NCBI GenBank assembly: GCA_044449065.1
Contig: JBIOHP010000038.1
Span: 1 to 28,867 of the forward strand
From: JBIOHP01 sp044449065
GTDB taxonomy: Bacteria; Bacteroidota; Ignavibacteria; UBA10030; SZUA-254
Length of the DNA: 28,867 nt
Direction: 5' to 3'
Both the position numbers and the translations under genes were made by a program. Within the stretch, counting starts at the first letter, position 1. Each line of letters opens with the position of its first letter. This document shows positions 1 through 7,555 of this stretch, piece by piece. The notes under the pieces are model-generated. The model saw only the letters and a list, made by a program, of their open reading frames with translations. It ran no database searches and was not told the origin of the DNA.

Positions 1-1
1 A

Positions 2-85
2 TTCATGGCGGCGGTATTTTTCGTGTTTCGCCCGATCAAACTGTTTGACCATCTGCGCTATTATGGCGCATACGATCTTCGCCAT
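2..85 (-). CDS. Possible 5' end of an ORF running off the left edge
   Basis: On the minus strand an ATG at 85-83 opens 28 codons that reach the window edge without a stop. The peptide contains AQMVKQFDRAKHEKYRR. Its spacing of AQ, K, R and EK weakly resembles the N-terminus of IS4-type transposases with a DUF4372 domain, but this is a by-eye resemblance over about 20 residues and may be chance. No good Shine-Dalgarno sequence precedes it. The sequence left of the window would decide. Confidence 0.2.
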   Translation of the reverse strand, partial: MAKIVCAIIAQMVKQFDRAKHEKYRRHE

Positions 86-134
86 GATAGACTTAATTAT
101 TGTCAAAAACGTCTCGTCTTAAGTTGACGCCTAT

Positions 135-189
135 GCGATTTATCGGGAGAGTGATCGCAACTTTGAGGATCCCGCCTTCTTTTGGCGGG
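135..189. repeat. Hairpin-forming intergenic repeat upstream of the kinase region
   Basis: Two inverted repeats lie side by side: gcgat (135-139) with atcgc (154-158), and cccgcc (171-176) with ggcggg (184-189). The second has the same arms and nearly the same loop size as a hairpin downstream of the kinase gene (2972-2991), and both sites carry gcgat/gatccc-like flanks. This suggests a dispersed REP-like element. It could also terminate transcription arriving from the left, although no clean T-run follows. Confidence 0.5.
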
Positions 190-209
190 AACTGCGGGAG
201 AATATCCTT

Positions 210-404
210 ATGATCGGACAAATTATTTCCCACTATCGTATACTCGAAAAATTAGGCGAGGGCGGCATGTCCCAATATCACCCGCGAGTTGTTTTTACGA
301 ACGGTAGTGATATTGCGGATCTCCCGTTGTTTGGATTCCGCTTTTACAACTGGATTCCAAAAAGCGGAACCGTCGAGCGTAGCGAGAACGGGAGGCAGGG
401 ATGA
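210..404 (+). pseudogene. Truncated Ser/Thr kinase stub (first 20 codons of a kinase, then unrelated sequence)
   Basis: The ATG at 210 follows a good ribosome-binding site (gcgggaga). It encodes SHYRILEKLGEGGM, the beta1 strand and glycine-rich loop of the kinase family seen intact in the next gene. After codon 20 the homology stops abruptly, where GIVYKAHD should follow, and about 44 unrelated codons lead to a TGA at 402-404 that overlaps the ATG (401) of the intact kinase as ATGA. The two shared N-termini differ at many synonymous positions, so the stub is not a recent copy of its neighbour. It is more likely the remnant of an older tandem paralogue that lost its body by deletion. Kinase function is impossible. 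A role as a translationally coupled leader peptide is conceivable but unproven. Confidence 0.55.
336..369. repeat. 10-bp inverted repeat just upstream of the kinase start
   Basis: The arms ttccgctttt (336-345) and aaaagcggaa (360-369) are perfectly complementary around a 14-base loop. A direct repeat ggattcc overlaps the left arm and recurs in the loop. The element sits 31 bases before the intact kinase ATG, inside the non-homologous part of the stub, so it may be part of the sequence that replaced the lost kinase body. Confidence 0.5.
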
Positions 405-2911
405 TTAGCCAGACTATATCGCATTATAGAATTCTTGAGAAGTTGGGCGAAGGCGGAATGGGCATCGTCTACAAAGCCCATGATACGAAGCTCGAACGGG
501 ATGTTGCTTTAAAATTCCTCCCTGAAAATTTATCCGCGTCGCCGGAAGACATTGCGCGCTTCGCGCAGGAAGCGCGGGCTATTTCCGCGTTGAATCATCC
601 CGCCGTTGAAACGATCTTTGACGTCGACGAGGTGGACGGTCGGAGATTTCTTGTTCTGGAATATATCCCCGGCGGCACCGTCAAATCAAAACTCAAGCGG
701 TTGAGATCGGAGGACAAACAGTTTTCGATAGCGGAGGTTGTTGAGTACGGCGTCCAGATTGCCGATGGGTTGGCGCACGCCCACCGGAACCAGATTATCC
801 ACCGCGATGTGAAAACGGAAAATATGATGCTCACCGCCGACGGGAAAATAAAGATCACCGATTTTGGTCTGGCGAAACTGCGCGGAAATGTTCATATCAC
901 TAAATCCGGCAGCACCGTGGGAACTGCGGCGTATATGTCACCGGAACAAATCCGCGGCGAGGAGATTGATAACCGGTCGGACATATTTTCTTTTGGTATT
1001 GTTCTATACGAGCTGCTTACCTCGCATCTGCCGTTCCGCGGCGAATTTGAAACTGCATTGAGTTACTCTATCCTGAATGAAAATGCTCCCCCTATTTCCT
1101 CCCTCAGAACTGATGTGCCGCAGGGACTTGATAAAATTATTGATCGCTGCCTCGAAAAAGATAAAGCGAAACGGTATGAACATGCCGAGCAGATCGTGAC
1201 TGAATTGAAGATCGTTCAGCAAGAGCTTACCGGCACGGTGAAAATTGTTACCAGGCATTCAAAAATTCCCTGGTTCGCTGCTGCGGCAGTTGTGGTGATC
1301 GCGCTTGTTTGTATTTACTTCTTTTATCCGAAGACGGCGGTATCCGCAAACGCAAAAACTATTGCCGTTCTTCCCTTCGGCAACCTGAGCGGCAATCCTG
1401 ACGATCAATATTTCAGCGACGGGATGATGGAAGATATCCATACCAATCTTTCCAAAATCGCCGATCTCGAGGTTATCGCGCGGACGTCGGTGGAACAATA
1501 CCGGGGTACAAAGAAGCCAATCCATGAAATCGGGAGGGAACTCGGCGCTGGCGTGATCCTCGAAGGAATCGTGCGCCACATCGGGAACCAGGTGAAGATA
1601 TCGGCGCAGCTCATCAATGCGGCGAATGACAAAGAACTCTGGGCAAATACCTACGATAAAGAATACAAAGATATCTTCTCGATCCAGAGCGACGTCGCGC
1701 AGCAGATTGCGTCCGCCCTCAATGCCAAGCTCTCTCCGGCTGAAAAAGAACGGATTACAAAGAAACCGACAGAAAACATAGAAGCGTACGCCTATTATCT
1801 TAAAGCGCGTGAAAACGTGAACAAAACAAATCCTGAAGCTATCATAACATCGCAGCAATATCTCAGGAAAGCAATTGCGCTCGATTCTAACTTCGCCCAG
1901 GCGATCGCAACGTTGGGTGCGACATATTCAGGATTATTTGTTTTTGAACATAAAATGACTTTGCTTGACACTGCTCTAACTTTTGTTCAAAAAGCGCTTT
2001 CCCTGGATCCCAACCTGCCGGAAGGTTATAATGCAATGGGAATCATTAGTAATGATTCTGGTAATCCCGGCAGAGCTGAAGAAAATTATAAGAAGGCGCT
2101 TGAACTTAACCCGAATTTTTACCAGGCATTAATGAATTTGGGAGGGATTTATTTTGAGCGAAGTGAATATTCAAAAGGGATAAGATTTACGAAGGAAGCT
2201 CTAAAGCTTGCGCCTACAGAGCTCGGACCATACGAAAATATAACTCGAGGATTTCTGTGGATTGGGGATATCGAAAATGCTCGTAAATATACCGAGATAC
2301 TTAAGGAACTAAATTCAAAGAGTGACCAATTATACACACTGCAAGCTCAAATCTGTTTGCGGGAAGGAAAAACGAAAGATGCCATAGTGTTTGCCGATAG
2401 TGCTTTAAGCAACAATCCGAAGGATCCACTGATTTACTGTTTTGCGGCAACTATGAGGTTATTAACGGGCGATATAAACGGCTCGAAAGTTTATTTTGAA
2501 AAAATCGTTACCGCCGATTCGGCTGCTTTCTCCTTTCCGAGTGATATAAATAATACAACATATTTGGGATATATTTATTTGAAACTTGGAAAACGCGATT
2601 TTGCGGAGAAATTATTCAATAACAGCGTGAAGCGGGATTTTGAAGATATGAAGGGCTCTCCTAAGGAACCATCGATGCCTTATGATCTTGCAGGCATATT
2701 TGCAATGCGGGGAAACAAAGAAGAAGGATATAAGTGGCTGGAGGAGGCGGTTAAAAAAGGATTTATTGATTATCGATTCGCGCTTCTTGAACCGACGTTT
2801 GAAAATATCCGCAATGAAAAACGTTTTCAGGATATGATTGCGGCGATGAAAAAGAGCTCCGAGGAACAGATCAAAAGCGTTAGAGAGATGGAGGAGAAAG
2901 AAGGAAGGTAA
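401..2911 (+). CDS. Membrane Ser/Thr protein kinase with TolB-like and TPR domains
   Basis: A predicted eukaryotic-like Hanks-type kinase on the cytoplasmic face, 836 aa. The kinase domain spans about residues 9-270: glycine loop GEGGMG (16-21), ATP-anchoring Lys in VALKFL (K38), catalytic HRD (134-136, followed by VKTEN where VKPEN is usual), DFG (154-156), then GTAAYMSPEQ. All key catalytic residues are present. One transmembrane segment lies at about 289-310. Residues about 319-450 form a TolB/FlgO-like domain (AVLPFGNLS, YFSDGMMEDI). The rest, to about 800, is TPR repeats (for example YNAMGIISNDSGNPGRAEENY). The layout suggests a sensor whose extracytoplasmic part binds protein partners. 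The start is supported by gggaggcaggg directly upstream. The TPR half is visibly more AT-rich than the kinase half. Its substrate is unknown. Confidence 0.9.
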   Translation: MISQTISHYRILEKLGEGGMGIVYKAHDTKLERDVALKFLPENLSASPEDIARFAQEARAISALNHPAVETIFDVDEVDGRRFLVLEYIPGGTVKSKLKRLRSEDKQFSIAEVVEYGVQIADGLAHAHRNQIIHRDVKTENMMLTADGKIKITDFGLAKLRGNVHITKSGSTVGTAAYMSPEQIRGEEIDNRSDIFSFGIVLYELLTSHLPFRGEFETALSYSILNENAPPISSLRTDVPQGLDKIIDRCLEKDKAKRYEHAEQIVTELKIVQQELTGTVKIVTRHSKIPWFAAAAVVVIALVCIYFFYPKTAVSANAKTIAVLPFGNLSGNPDDQYFSDGMMEDIHTNLSKIADLEVIARTSVEQYRGTKKPIHEIGRELGAGVILEGIVRHIGNQVKISAQLINAANDKELWANTYDKEYKDIFSIQSDVAQQIASALNAKLSPAEKERITKKPTENIEAYAYYLKARENVNKTNPEAIITSQQYLRKAIALDSNFAQAIATLGATYSGLFVFEHKMTLLDTALTFVQKALSLDPNLPEGYNAMGIISNDSGNPGRAEENYKKALELNPNFYQALMNLGGIYFERSEYSKGIRFTKEALKLAPTELGPYENITRGFLWIGDIENARKYTEILKELNSKSDQLYTLQAQICLREGKTKDAIVFADSALSNNPKDPLIYCFAATMRLLTGDINGSKVYFEKIVTADSAAFSFPSDINNTTYLGYIYLKLGKRDFAEKLFNNSVKRDFEDMKGSPKEPSMPYDLAGIFAMRGNKEEGYKWLEEAVKKGFIDYRFALLEPTFENIRNEKRFQDMIAAMKKSSEEQIKSVREMEEKEGR

Positions 2912-2953
2912 CAACTTGTTGGAGGAGGGCTGGAACATCTGTAAAAAGTCATT

Positions 2954-3032
2954 GCGATCCCGACAGCTTTACCCGCCGTTTTTTTGGCGGGAGTCGGGAG
3001 TCGCCTGCCCGACTCCGTCGTTCGGGCGGGCG
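2954..3032. terminator. Compound hairpin between convergent genes, probable bidirectional terminator / REP element
   Basis: The outer arms gcgatcccgac (2954-2964) and gtcgggagtcgc (2993-3004) enclose an inner hairpin cccgcc (2972-2977) / ggcggg (2986-2991) whose loop is T-rich. A second hairpin follows, cgcctgcccga (3002-3012) with tcgggcgggcg (3022-3032), one mismatch, then atctcttttt. The site lies between the kinase (plus strand) and the OsmC-like gene (minus strand), as expected for a shared terminator. Its inner hairpin recurs at 171-189. Confidence 0.65.
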
Positions 3033-3119
3033 ATCTCTTTTTATTGATGTAAATAAAAAAAATTGAATCTATTTTAAAGGACGATTCGGGGGTCTCAGTT
3101 TGGGTTATTCAACATCCCA

Positions 3120-3566
3120 CTAATCGCTTTCCACAAGAGTTTTAACCGGTTCTATTCTGTACGAGTGCGTTATCTTGGCAGTCGCTCCCAGCATTGCGCT
3201 GATAGAGCAGTATTTTGTAGTTGAGAGTTCAATTGCGCGTTCAATTGCTGATGGGTCGATGTCTTCTCCGTAAACGACATACTCAATATGAATGGATGTA
3301 AATACCTGGGGTTGCTCTTCCCTTGCCGTGGCGGTGAGGTGAATATCTATATGATCGAACTGTATTCTCTTTTTTGTGAGGATGGGAATTACATCGTTCG
3401 CGGTGCATCCGCCTAGAGCCATCAGAAGCAGTTCTTTGGGAGAGGAACCGGCGCTGCTGCCACCGAACTTCTCAGATCCGTCCATAACAACCCAATGATT
3501 GGAATCTGATTTTCCAAGTAATGTAACTCCCTGAACCTGTTTTACTATTGCAGTTTTAGTTTGCAT
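3120..3566 (-). CDS. OsmC/Ohr family peroxiredoxin-like protein
   Basis: A 148-aa protein of the OsmC superfamily, whose classical members reduce organic hydroperoxides with a pair of reactive cysteines. Both expected cysteines are present: C54 in the helix motif LGGCTANDV and C120 in KYCSISAML. SPKELLLMALGGC is characteristic of the YhfA/OsmC branch rather than true Ohr. The full-length domain starts at MQTKT and ends with a TAG at 3120-3122. It is transcribed towards the kinase gene and shares the hairpin terminator between them. It is probably cytoplasmic and involved in thiol-based peroxide or electrophile defence. Exact substrate preference cannot be read from the sequence. Confidence 0.9.
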   Translation of the reverse strand: MQTKTAIVKQVQGVTLLGKSDSNHWVVMDGSEKFGGSSAGSSPKELLLMALGGCTANDVIPILTKKRIQFDHIDIHLTATAREEQPQVFTSIHIEYVVYGEDIDPSAIERAIELSTTKYCSISAMLGATAKITHSYRIEPVKTLVESD

Positions 3567-3628
3567 GATGAATTCCTTAATTTAAAAAAAATGTAATTAA
3601 TTTCTACGATTATCGTTCTCAATTAGCG

Positions 3629-3743
3629 GGGTGTTGAATATGTATCTAATTGGAGCGAGTCATTCCGAATTTGTTTCGGAATCTGTCTACATTCAGACCC
3701 TGAAACAAGTTCAGGGTGACTCCCATGGGGTTCTTCAACACCC
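3629..3743. repeat. Nested palindromic element (BIME/REP-like) with two internal hairpins
   Basis: Three levels of symmetry can be seen. The outermost arms are gggtgttgaa (3629-3638) and ttcaacaccc (3734-3743). The next are gagtca (3657-3662) and tgactc (3717-3722). Inside lie two separate hairpins: attccga/tcggaat (3662-3668, 3676-3682) and accctgaa/ttcagggt (3697-3704, 3710-3717). The inner sequence (CATTCCGAATTTGTTTCGG followed by CCTGAAACAAGTTCAGGGTGA) resembles a repeat I recall as widely scattered in bacterial intergenic DNA. An open frame crossing it (3631-3825) is a by-product of the palindrome. Confidence 0.75.
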
Positions 3744-3780
3744 TGTTAGATCTTCCCACGAAAGAGGTGAGATTGTAAAA

Positions 3781-4431
3781 TTACGATTCAACCGTTATTG
3801 CGTTCATCACCTCTTCGAGATATAAATCTTCCGGCAAAACGCCCTCGAAATAATGTGTATCATTGATAACCACCCGTGGTACGCCGTGTACATTATAGCG
3901 GTTAACCAAATCTGGGAACGCTGTAATATCAATCATTTCCGAAGTAATCTTCTCCGAAGCCGAAGCCAATCTGTGTCCCATAATGACATCCGACGGGCAG
4001 TATGGACATTTTGTGTTCACAAATACCTGTATATGTATCGGTTGTTGAATTTTATTCAACTGCGCAACGGTACGAGGATGCAAGTCAGTTCTTTCATTTC
4101 CGATCATCTCAATCGCTTCAAGAAATGATTCCGTTTGAAAACCGCCCGGTAATCCGTAAAACCGGATGCGGCTTGTCGTCCCCGTTATAACCAGCAATGC
4201 GGGCGCCATATCTACTTCAAATCGCAGGGCAACATTCGAATCTTTTTCGATGTCGTAGATGCTGAAACTCAATTGTGTTGAGAGTGTTTCCAACTCTGAT
4301 ATGAGCTCGCGAACCGCCTGGCATTGTTCACATCCGTATTTTTTCAGAAAGCAAATTATTTTTACGGCTTTCTTAAGTTTTGTGAGGCGGGACTTGATTA
4401 TGCTTTTATCCTGCTCGGGAATAATCGCCAT
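3781..4431 (-). CDS. Two-domain glutaredoxin-like protein disulfide oxidoreductase (PDO type)
   Basis: A 216-aa protein made of two thioredoxin folds in tandem. The first has a CEQC active site (C34, C37) and a cis-proline in DMAPALL (P78). The second has CPYC (C142, C145) and cis-proline in GVPR (P185). This arrangement matches the PDO / 'glutaredoxin-like domain' family known from thermophilic archaea and some bacteria, where it shuttles electrons to or from protein dithiols, often with a thioredoxin reductase-like partner. No signal peptide is visible, so it should act in the cytoplasm. It runs in the same direction as the OsmC-like gene, but the palindromic repeat lies between them, so shared transcription is uncertain. 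A possible promoter lies at 4478-4507 on this strand. Confidence 0.85.
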   Translation of the reverse strand: MAIIPEQDKSIIKSRLTKLKKAVKIICFLKKYGCEQCQAVRELISELETLSTQLSFSIYDIEKDSNVALRFEVDMAPALLVITGTTSRIRFYGLPGGFQTESFLEAIEMIGNERTDLHPRTVAQLNKIQQPIHIQVFVNTKCPYCPSDVIMGHRLASASEKITSEMIDITAFPDLVNRYNVHGVPRVVINDTHYFEGVLPEDLYLEEVMNAITVES

Positions 4432-4810
4432 TTAAAAGTGTATCTCCTGTTTTTCCAACTCGGAAATTCCCAACTGTATAATAATTGACATCAATAAATT
4501 CATTCAATGCTCTATTATTAAGAGCTTCTAAAAGTATGCCACAGTTATTCATATTTGTTTTGGGGACAATTAAGAGGTTCGATTCTTATTCAAATAATAC
4601 AGTTGTCAATAATGAAATCTCTCGTAGATGCGATTATCAACCATGATAAGCTTAGCCGTTTTTCATCCAAAAAGGCGCAATTTTTACCGGATTTCCCTCA
4701 AGAGTCTCTGGCACATTAATTGACCTTGATTTCATTGAAAATGCAGGTAATTTGATGGATTTTAACTTTTTCTATAAATGGACAAGCAAACAAATACACA
4801 TTGAATACTT
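4432..4810. other. Divergent intergenic region, AT-rich
   Basis: This 379-base gap separates the minus-strand glutaredoxin-like gene from the plus-strand catabolic block, so it should hold promoters for both. A possible plus-strand promoter is TTGATG (4752-4757) with TATAAA (4773-4778), spacing 15. The leader before the CoA-transferase gene is A-rich with no Shine-Dalgarno sequence. A 35-codon open frame (4612-4719) lacks a ribosome-binding site and I do not call it. No RNA gene is recognised. Confidence 0.5.
4478..4507 (-). promoter_or_regulatory. Candidate promoter for the glutaredoxin-like gene
   Basis: Read on the minus strand, TTGAAT (4507-4502) and TATTAT (4483-4478) are separated by 18 bases, close to a sigma-70 pattern, and lie about 47 bases before the start codon. 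The DNA is AT-rich, so chance matches are likely. Confidence 0.3.
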
Positions 4811-6199
4811 ATGAAATGGCATGAAAGATATAATGCAAAACTTCGTACGGCTGCGGAAGCCGTAAGCATTATCCGATCAGGACAGCGCGTTTACGTGCAT
4901 CCCGGTTGCGCGATGCCTGAAATTCTGGTCGATGCAATGTGTGCCCGGGCTGAAGAATTAAATGATGTTGAAGTTATTCATCTCTTAACCGTTGGCAATA
5001 CGACCTATTCACTTCCGGAAATGGAAGGGCACTTCCGTCACAATGCATTGTTTATCGGAAAAAATGTCAGGGCGGCTGTTAACGATGGGCGCGCGGATTT
5101 CACGCCGATCTTTTTATCTGAAATTCCAGGATTGTTTTTACGGGGTATCCTGCCCCTTGATGTCGCTCTTGTTCATGTAAGTCCGCCTGATGAACACGGG
5201 TATTGCAGTTTCGGCGTAGGCGTTGAGTGCACCAAACCGGCGACGGAAGTTGCCAAAGTAGTGATTGCGCAGATCAATCCCCGCATGCCGCGTACGCTCG
5301 GCGATTGTTTTATTCATATCGATAAACTCACCTACTGTGTTGAGGTCGATACTCCTATTAAAGAATTACCGCAGGTATCGAAAGACCTCACACACACCGA
5401 ACGTGAAATGTATCGCAAGATCGGAAAAAATATTGCAGAATTAATTGAAGATGGATCCACCCTGCAGCTCGGTATCGGCATTATACCCGAATCGGTACTA
5501 AGTTTCCTTGGCGAGAAGAAACATCTCGGCGTCCATACGGAAATGTTTTCCGATGGCGTGGTGAAACTCGTGGAAGACGGCGTCATCACTAACGAAAAAA
5601 AATCGCTTCATCCGGGAAAAATCATCGGCTCGTTTGTGCTGGGCTCGCATATCGTCTTCGATTTTATTAACAATAATCCAATTATAGAGCTTCATCCATC
5701 TCACTATACGAACGATCCGTTTATCATTGCGCAGAATGATAAGATGGTGGCGATTAATTCCGCTATCGAGATCGATCTTACCGGTCAGGTATGCGCAGAT
5801 TCGATTGGACATACGTTCTACAGCGGTTTTGGCGGTCAGGTAGATTTTATGCGGGGCGCGGCTCGTAGTAAAAACGGTAAACCTATTATAGCCATTCCTT
5901 CGACTGCAAAGAATGGTCAATATTCAAGGATCGTTCCTTCCCTGGCGCAAGGTGCAGGCGTTACAACCTCCAGGGGAGATGTTCATTATGTTGTGACGGA
6001 ATATGGCGTTGCCGATCTCTATGGAAGAACGATCCGCGAACGCGCAAGGGCATTGATGGATATTGCCCATCCAAAATTCCGGGAAGATCTGGAACGATAT
6101 TCTTGCGAGCAAAAATATTTCTTCTTTCCCAGGCATGTGCCGTATAAGAAAGATGAACTTCTTAAATCAACGACGAATCACCTCCTGGACTTATATTGA
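4811..6199 (+). CDS. Acetyl-CoA hydrolase / CoA-transferase family protein (4-hydroxybutyrate CoA-transferase-like)
   Basis: A 462-aa enzyme of the acetyl-CoA hydrolase/transferase family, which moves CoA between acyl-CoA and a carboxylic acid such as acetate through a glutamyl-CoA intermediate. The family hallmarks are present: LQLGIGIIPESV (219-230), the catalytic glutamate in VHTEMFSDG (E244), and GGQVDFMRGAARSKNGKPI near the end. The sequence is full length for the 4-hydroxybutyrate/butyryl CoA-transferase branch. No Shine-Dalgarno sequence precedes the ATG, but the leader is A-rich, and the N-terminus MKWHERYNAKLRTAAEAV fits the family start. It is the first gene of the catabolic block and 46 bases ahead of the dehydrogenase gene. 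It could convert propionyl- or succinyl-CoA from the downstream oxidoreductase into free acids plus acetyl-CoA. The substrate is inferred only from context. Confidence 0.88.
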   Translation: MKWHERYNAKLRTAAEAVSIIRSGQRVYVHPGCAMPEILVDAMCARAEELNDVEVIHLLTVGNTTYSLPEMEGHFRHNALFIGKNVRAAVNDGRADFTPIFLSEIPGLFLRGILPLDVALVHVSPPDEHGYCSFGVGVECTKPATEVAKVVIAQINPRMPRTLGDCFIHIDKLTYCVEVDTPIKELPQVSKDLTHTEREMYRKIGKNIAELIEDGSTLQLGIGIIPESVLSFLGEKKHLGVHTEMFSDGVVKLVEDGVITNEKKSLHPGKIIGSFVLGSHIVFDFINNNPIIELHPSHYTNDPFIIAQNDKMVAINSAIEIDLTGQVCADSIGHTFYSGFGGQVDFMRGAARSKNGKPIIAIPSTAKNGQYSRIVPSLAQGAGVTTSRGDVHYVVTEYGVADLYGRTIRERARALMDIAHPKFREDLERYSCEQKYFFFPRHVPYKKDELLKSTTNHLLDLY

Positions 6200-6245
6200 T
6201 GAAAATAAATCAAGAAAATCTTTTTGGGGTTAAAGGAGAATTGTA

Positions 6246-7523
6246 ATGGAATCACCTGTGAAAGAGATGAACCTTCTTGAAATGAGCGCGTACGAAGCCG
6301 CGCTGAGGAATTTCGATCTGGCAGCGGATCAGCTTGAGCTGGATTATGACATCCGTATGATGTTGAAATATCCCGAACGCTGTTTAACCGTGAGTATCCC
6401 GGTGAGAATGGAAGACGGACGCATAGAGCATTTTGAAGGATACCGTGTTCAGCATAATACCGCGCGTGGACCGGCAAAAGGCGGAATTCGTTATCACCCG
6501 AATGTAAGCGTCGATGAAATAAAAGCCCTTGCCTGCTGGATGACCTGGAAATGCGCCATCGTGAATATCCCGTTTGGCGGCGGTCAGGGAGGGGTTACCT
6601 GTAATCCGAAGAAAATGACGATAGGAGAATTGGAACGAATGACCAGGCGATACACCAGCGCCATACTTCCTCTAATCGGTCCGGATGTTGATATTCCCGC
6701 GCCCGATATTTATACAAATCCTCAAACCATGGCTTGGATCATGGATACCTATAGTATGGTAAAAGGGTATTCTGTTCCCGGAGTTGTGACGGGTAAACCA
6801 ATTGCAATTGGCGGCTCTCTTGGTAGACATGACGCTACGGGACGGGGAGTGTTTTACGCAATTATCGAAGCGGCGAAATTTCTTAAAATGAATTTGAAAA
6901 ATGCCAAAGTCATTATTCAGGGCTTTGGGAATGCGGGTACGGTTGCTGCAAAGATGTTGTACGAGGCGGGCGCGTTAGTCATAGGCGTGTCTGATTCAAA
7001 AAACGCTATCGCGAATAATGCCGGCTTCGACGTTCCGGATTTGATTCGCTTTAAAAGTCGAACCGGGAGTCTCTCCGGGTATAAAAATGGTGAACACCTC
7101 CATCATGCGGAAGATGTTTTATACTTCCCGTGTGATATCCTCATACCTGCTGCGTTGGAAAACACCATCACAGTTGCAAATGCAGATCGGATCACAGCGA
7201 GAATAATTGCCGAAGCGGCTAATGGACCTATTACACCCGATGCCGACAGCGTGCTCTTTGAGAAAGGAACGTTTATCATCCCGGATATTCTGTGCAATGC
7301 GGGCGGTGTTACTGTTTCCTATTTCGAATGGGCGCAGGATGAACAACATATGTCGTGGGATGAAGTTGAAATCTATGCCCGGCTTGAAAAAATACTCCGA
7401 ACAAGTTTTAACGATGTGCTCAGGATTCACTCCGATCGCGCGGTGAATATGCGTTTAGCGGCAAATATGCTCGGCATCAGCCGTGTGGCGGAAGCTGCGA
7501 AACTTCGGGGATTGTACCCATGA
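6246..7523 (+). CDS. gdhA: Glutamate dehydrogenase homologue (Glu/Leu/Phe/Val family) with Gln at the catalytic Lys position
   Basis: A 425-aa full-length homologue of NAD(P)-dependent glutamate dehydrogenase, which interconverts glutamate with 2-oxoglutarate and ammonia. Substrate-site residues in GPAKGGIR (K78) and MTWK (K102), the aspartate in DIPAPD (D154) and the Rossmann motif GFGNAG (226-231) are all present. The motif that normally reads GG(A/G)KGG reads GGGQGG (111-116, codon CAG at residue 114). With 12 residues from K102 to Q114, as from K113 to K125 in the Clostridium symbiosum enzyme, Q114 sits at the catalytic lysine. Known lysine replacements there severely impair catalysis, so this protein may be regulatory, use another chemistry, or be inactive. 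The start is supported by aaaggag. It is probably co-transcribed with the unknown gene 32 bases downstream. Confidence 0.9.
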   Translation: MESPVKEMNLLEMSAYEAALRNFDLAADQLELDYDIRMMLKYPERCLTVSIPVRMEDGRIEHFEGYRVQHNTARGPAKGGIRYHPNVSVDEIKALACWMTWKCAIVNIPFGGGQGGVTCNPKKMTIGELERMTRRYTSAILPLIGPDVDIPAPDIYTNPQTMAWIMDTYSMVKGYSVPGVVTGKPIAIGGSLGRHDATGRGVFYAIIEAAKFLKMNLKNAKVIIQGFGNAGTVAAKMLYEAGALVIGVSDSKNAIANNAGFDVPDLIRFKSRTGSLSGYKNGEHLHHAEDVLYFPCDILIPAALENTITVANADRITARIIAEAANGPITPDADSVLFEKGTFIIPDILCNAGGVTVSYFEWAQDEQHMSWDEVEIYARLEKILRTSFNDVLRIHSDRAVNMRLAANMLGISRVAEAAKLRGLYP

Positions 7524-7555
7524 TTATACAGATTATTTCATAGGAGGAGAAGTCC

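Noticed and set aside
1259..1858. A 199-codon minus-strand open frame inside the kinase gene
   Set aside because: It overlaps the well-supported kinase/TolB coding sequence, has no ribosome-binding site and its translation is Cys/Phe/Arg-rich without motifs, as expected of a shadow frame.
3631..3825. A 64-codon plus-strand open frame between the OsmC-like and glutaredoxin-like genes
   Set aside because: It runs across the nested palindrome and into the end of the opposite gene, with no ribosome-binding site.
4485..4494. TTGA-CA-TCAA dyad, considered as an FNR/CRP-type site
   Set aside because: FNR sites need TTGAT-N4-ATCAA; the spacing here is only 2, so the match is not convincing.
4612..4719. 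A 35-codon open frame in the divergent intergenic region
   Set aside because: It is short, lacks a ribosome-binding site and shows no motif; it could be chance.
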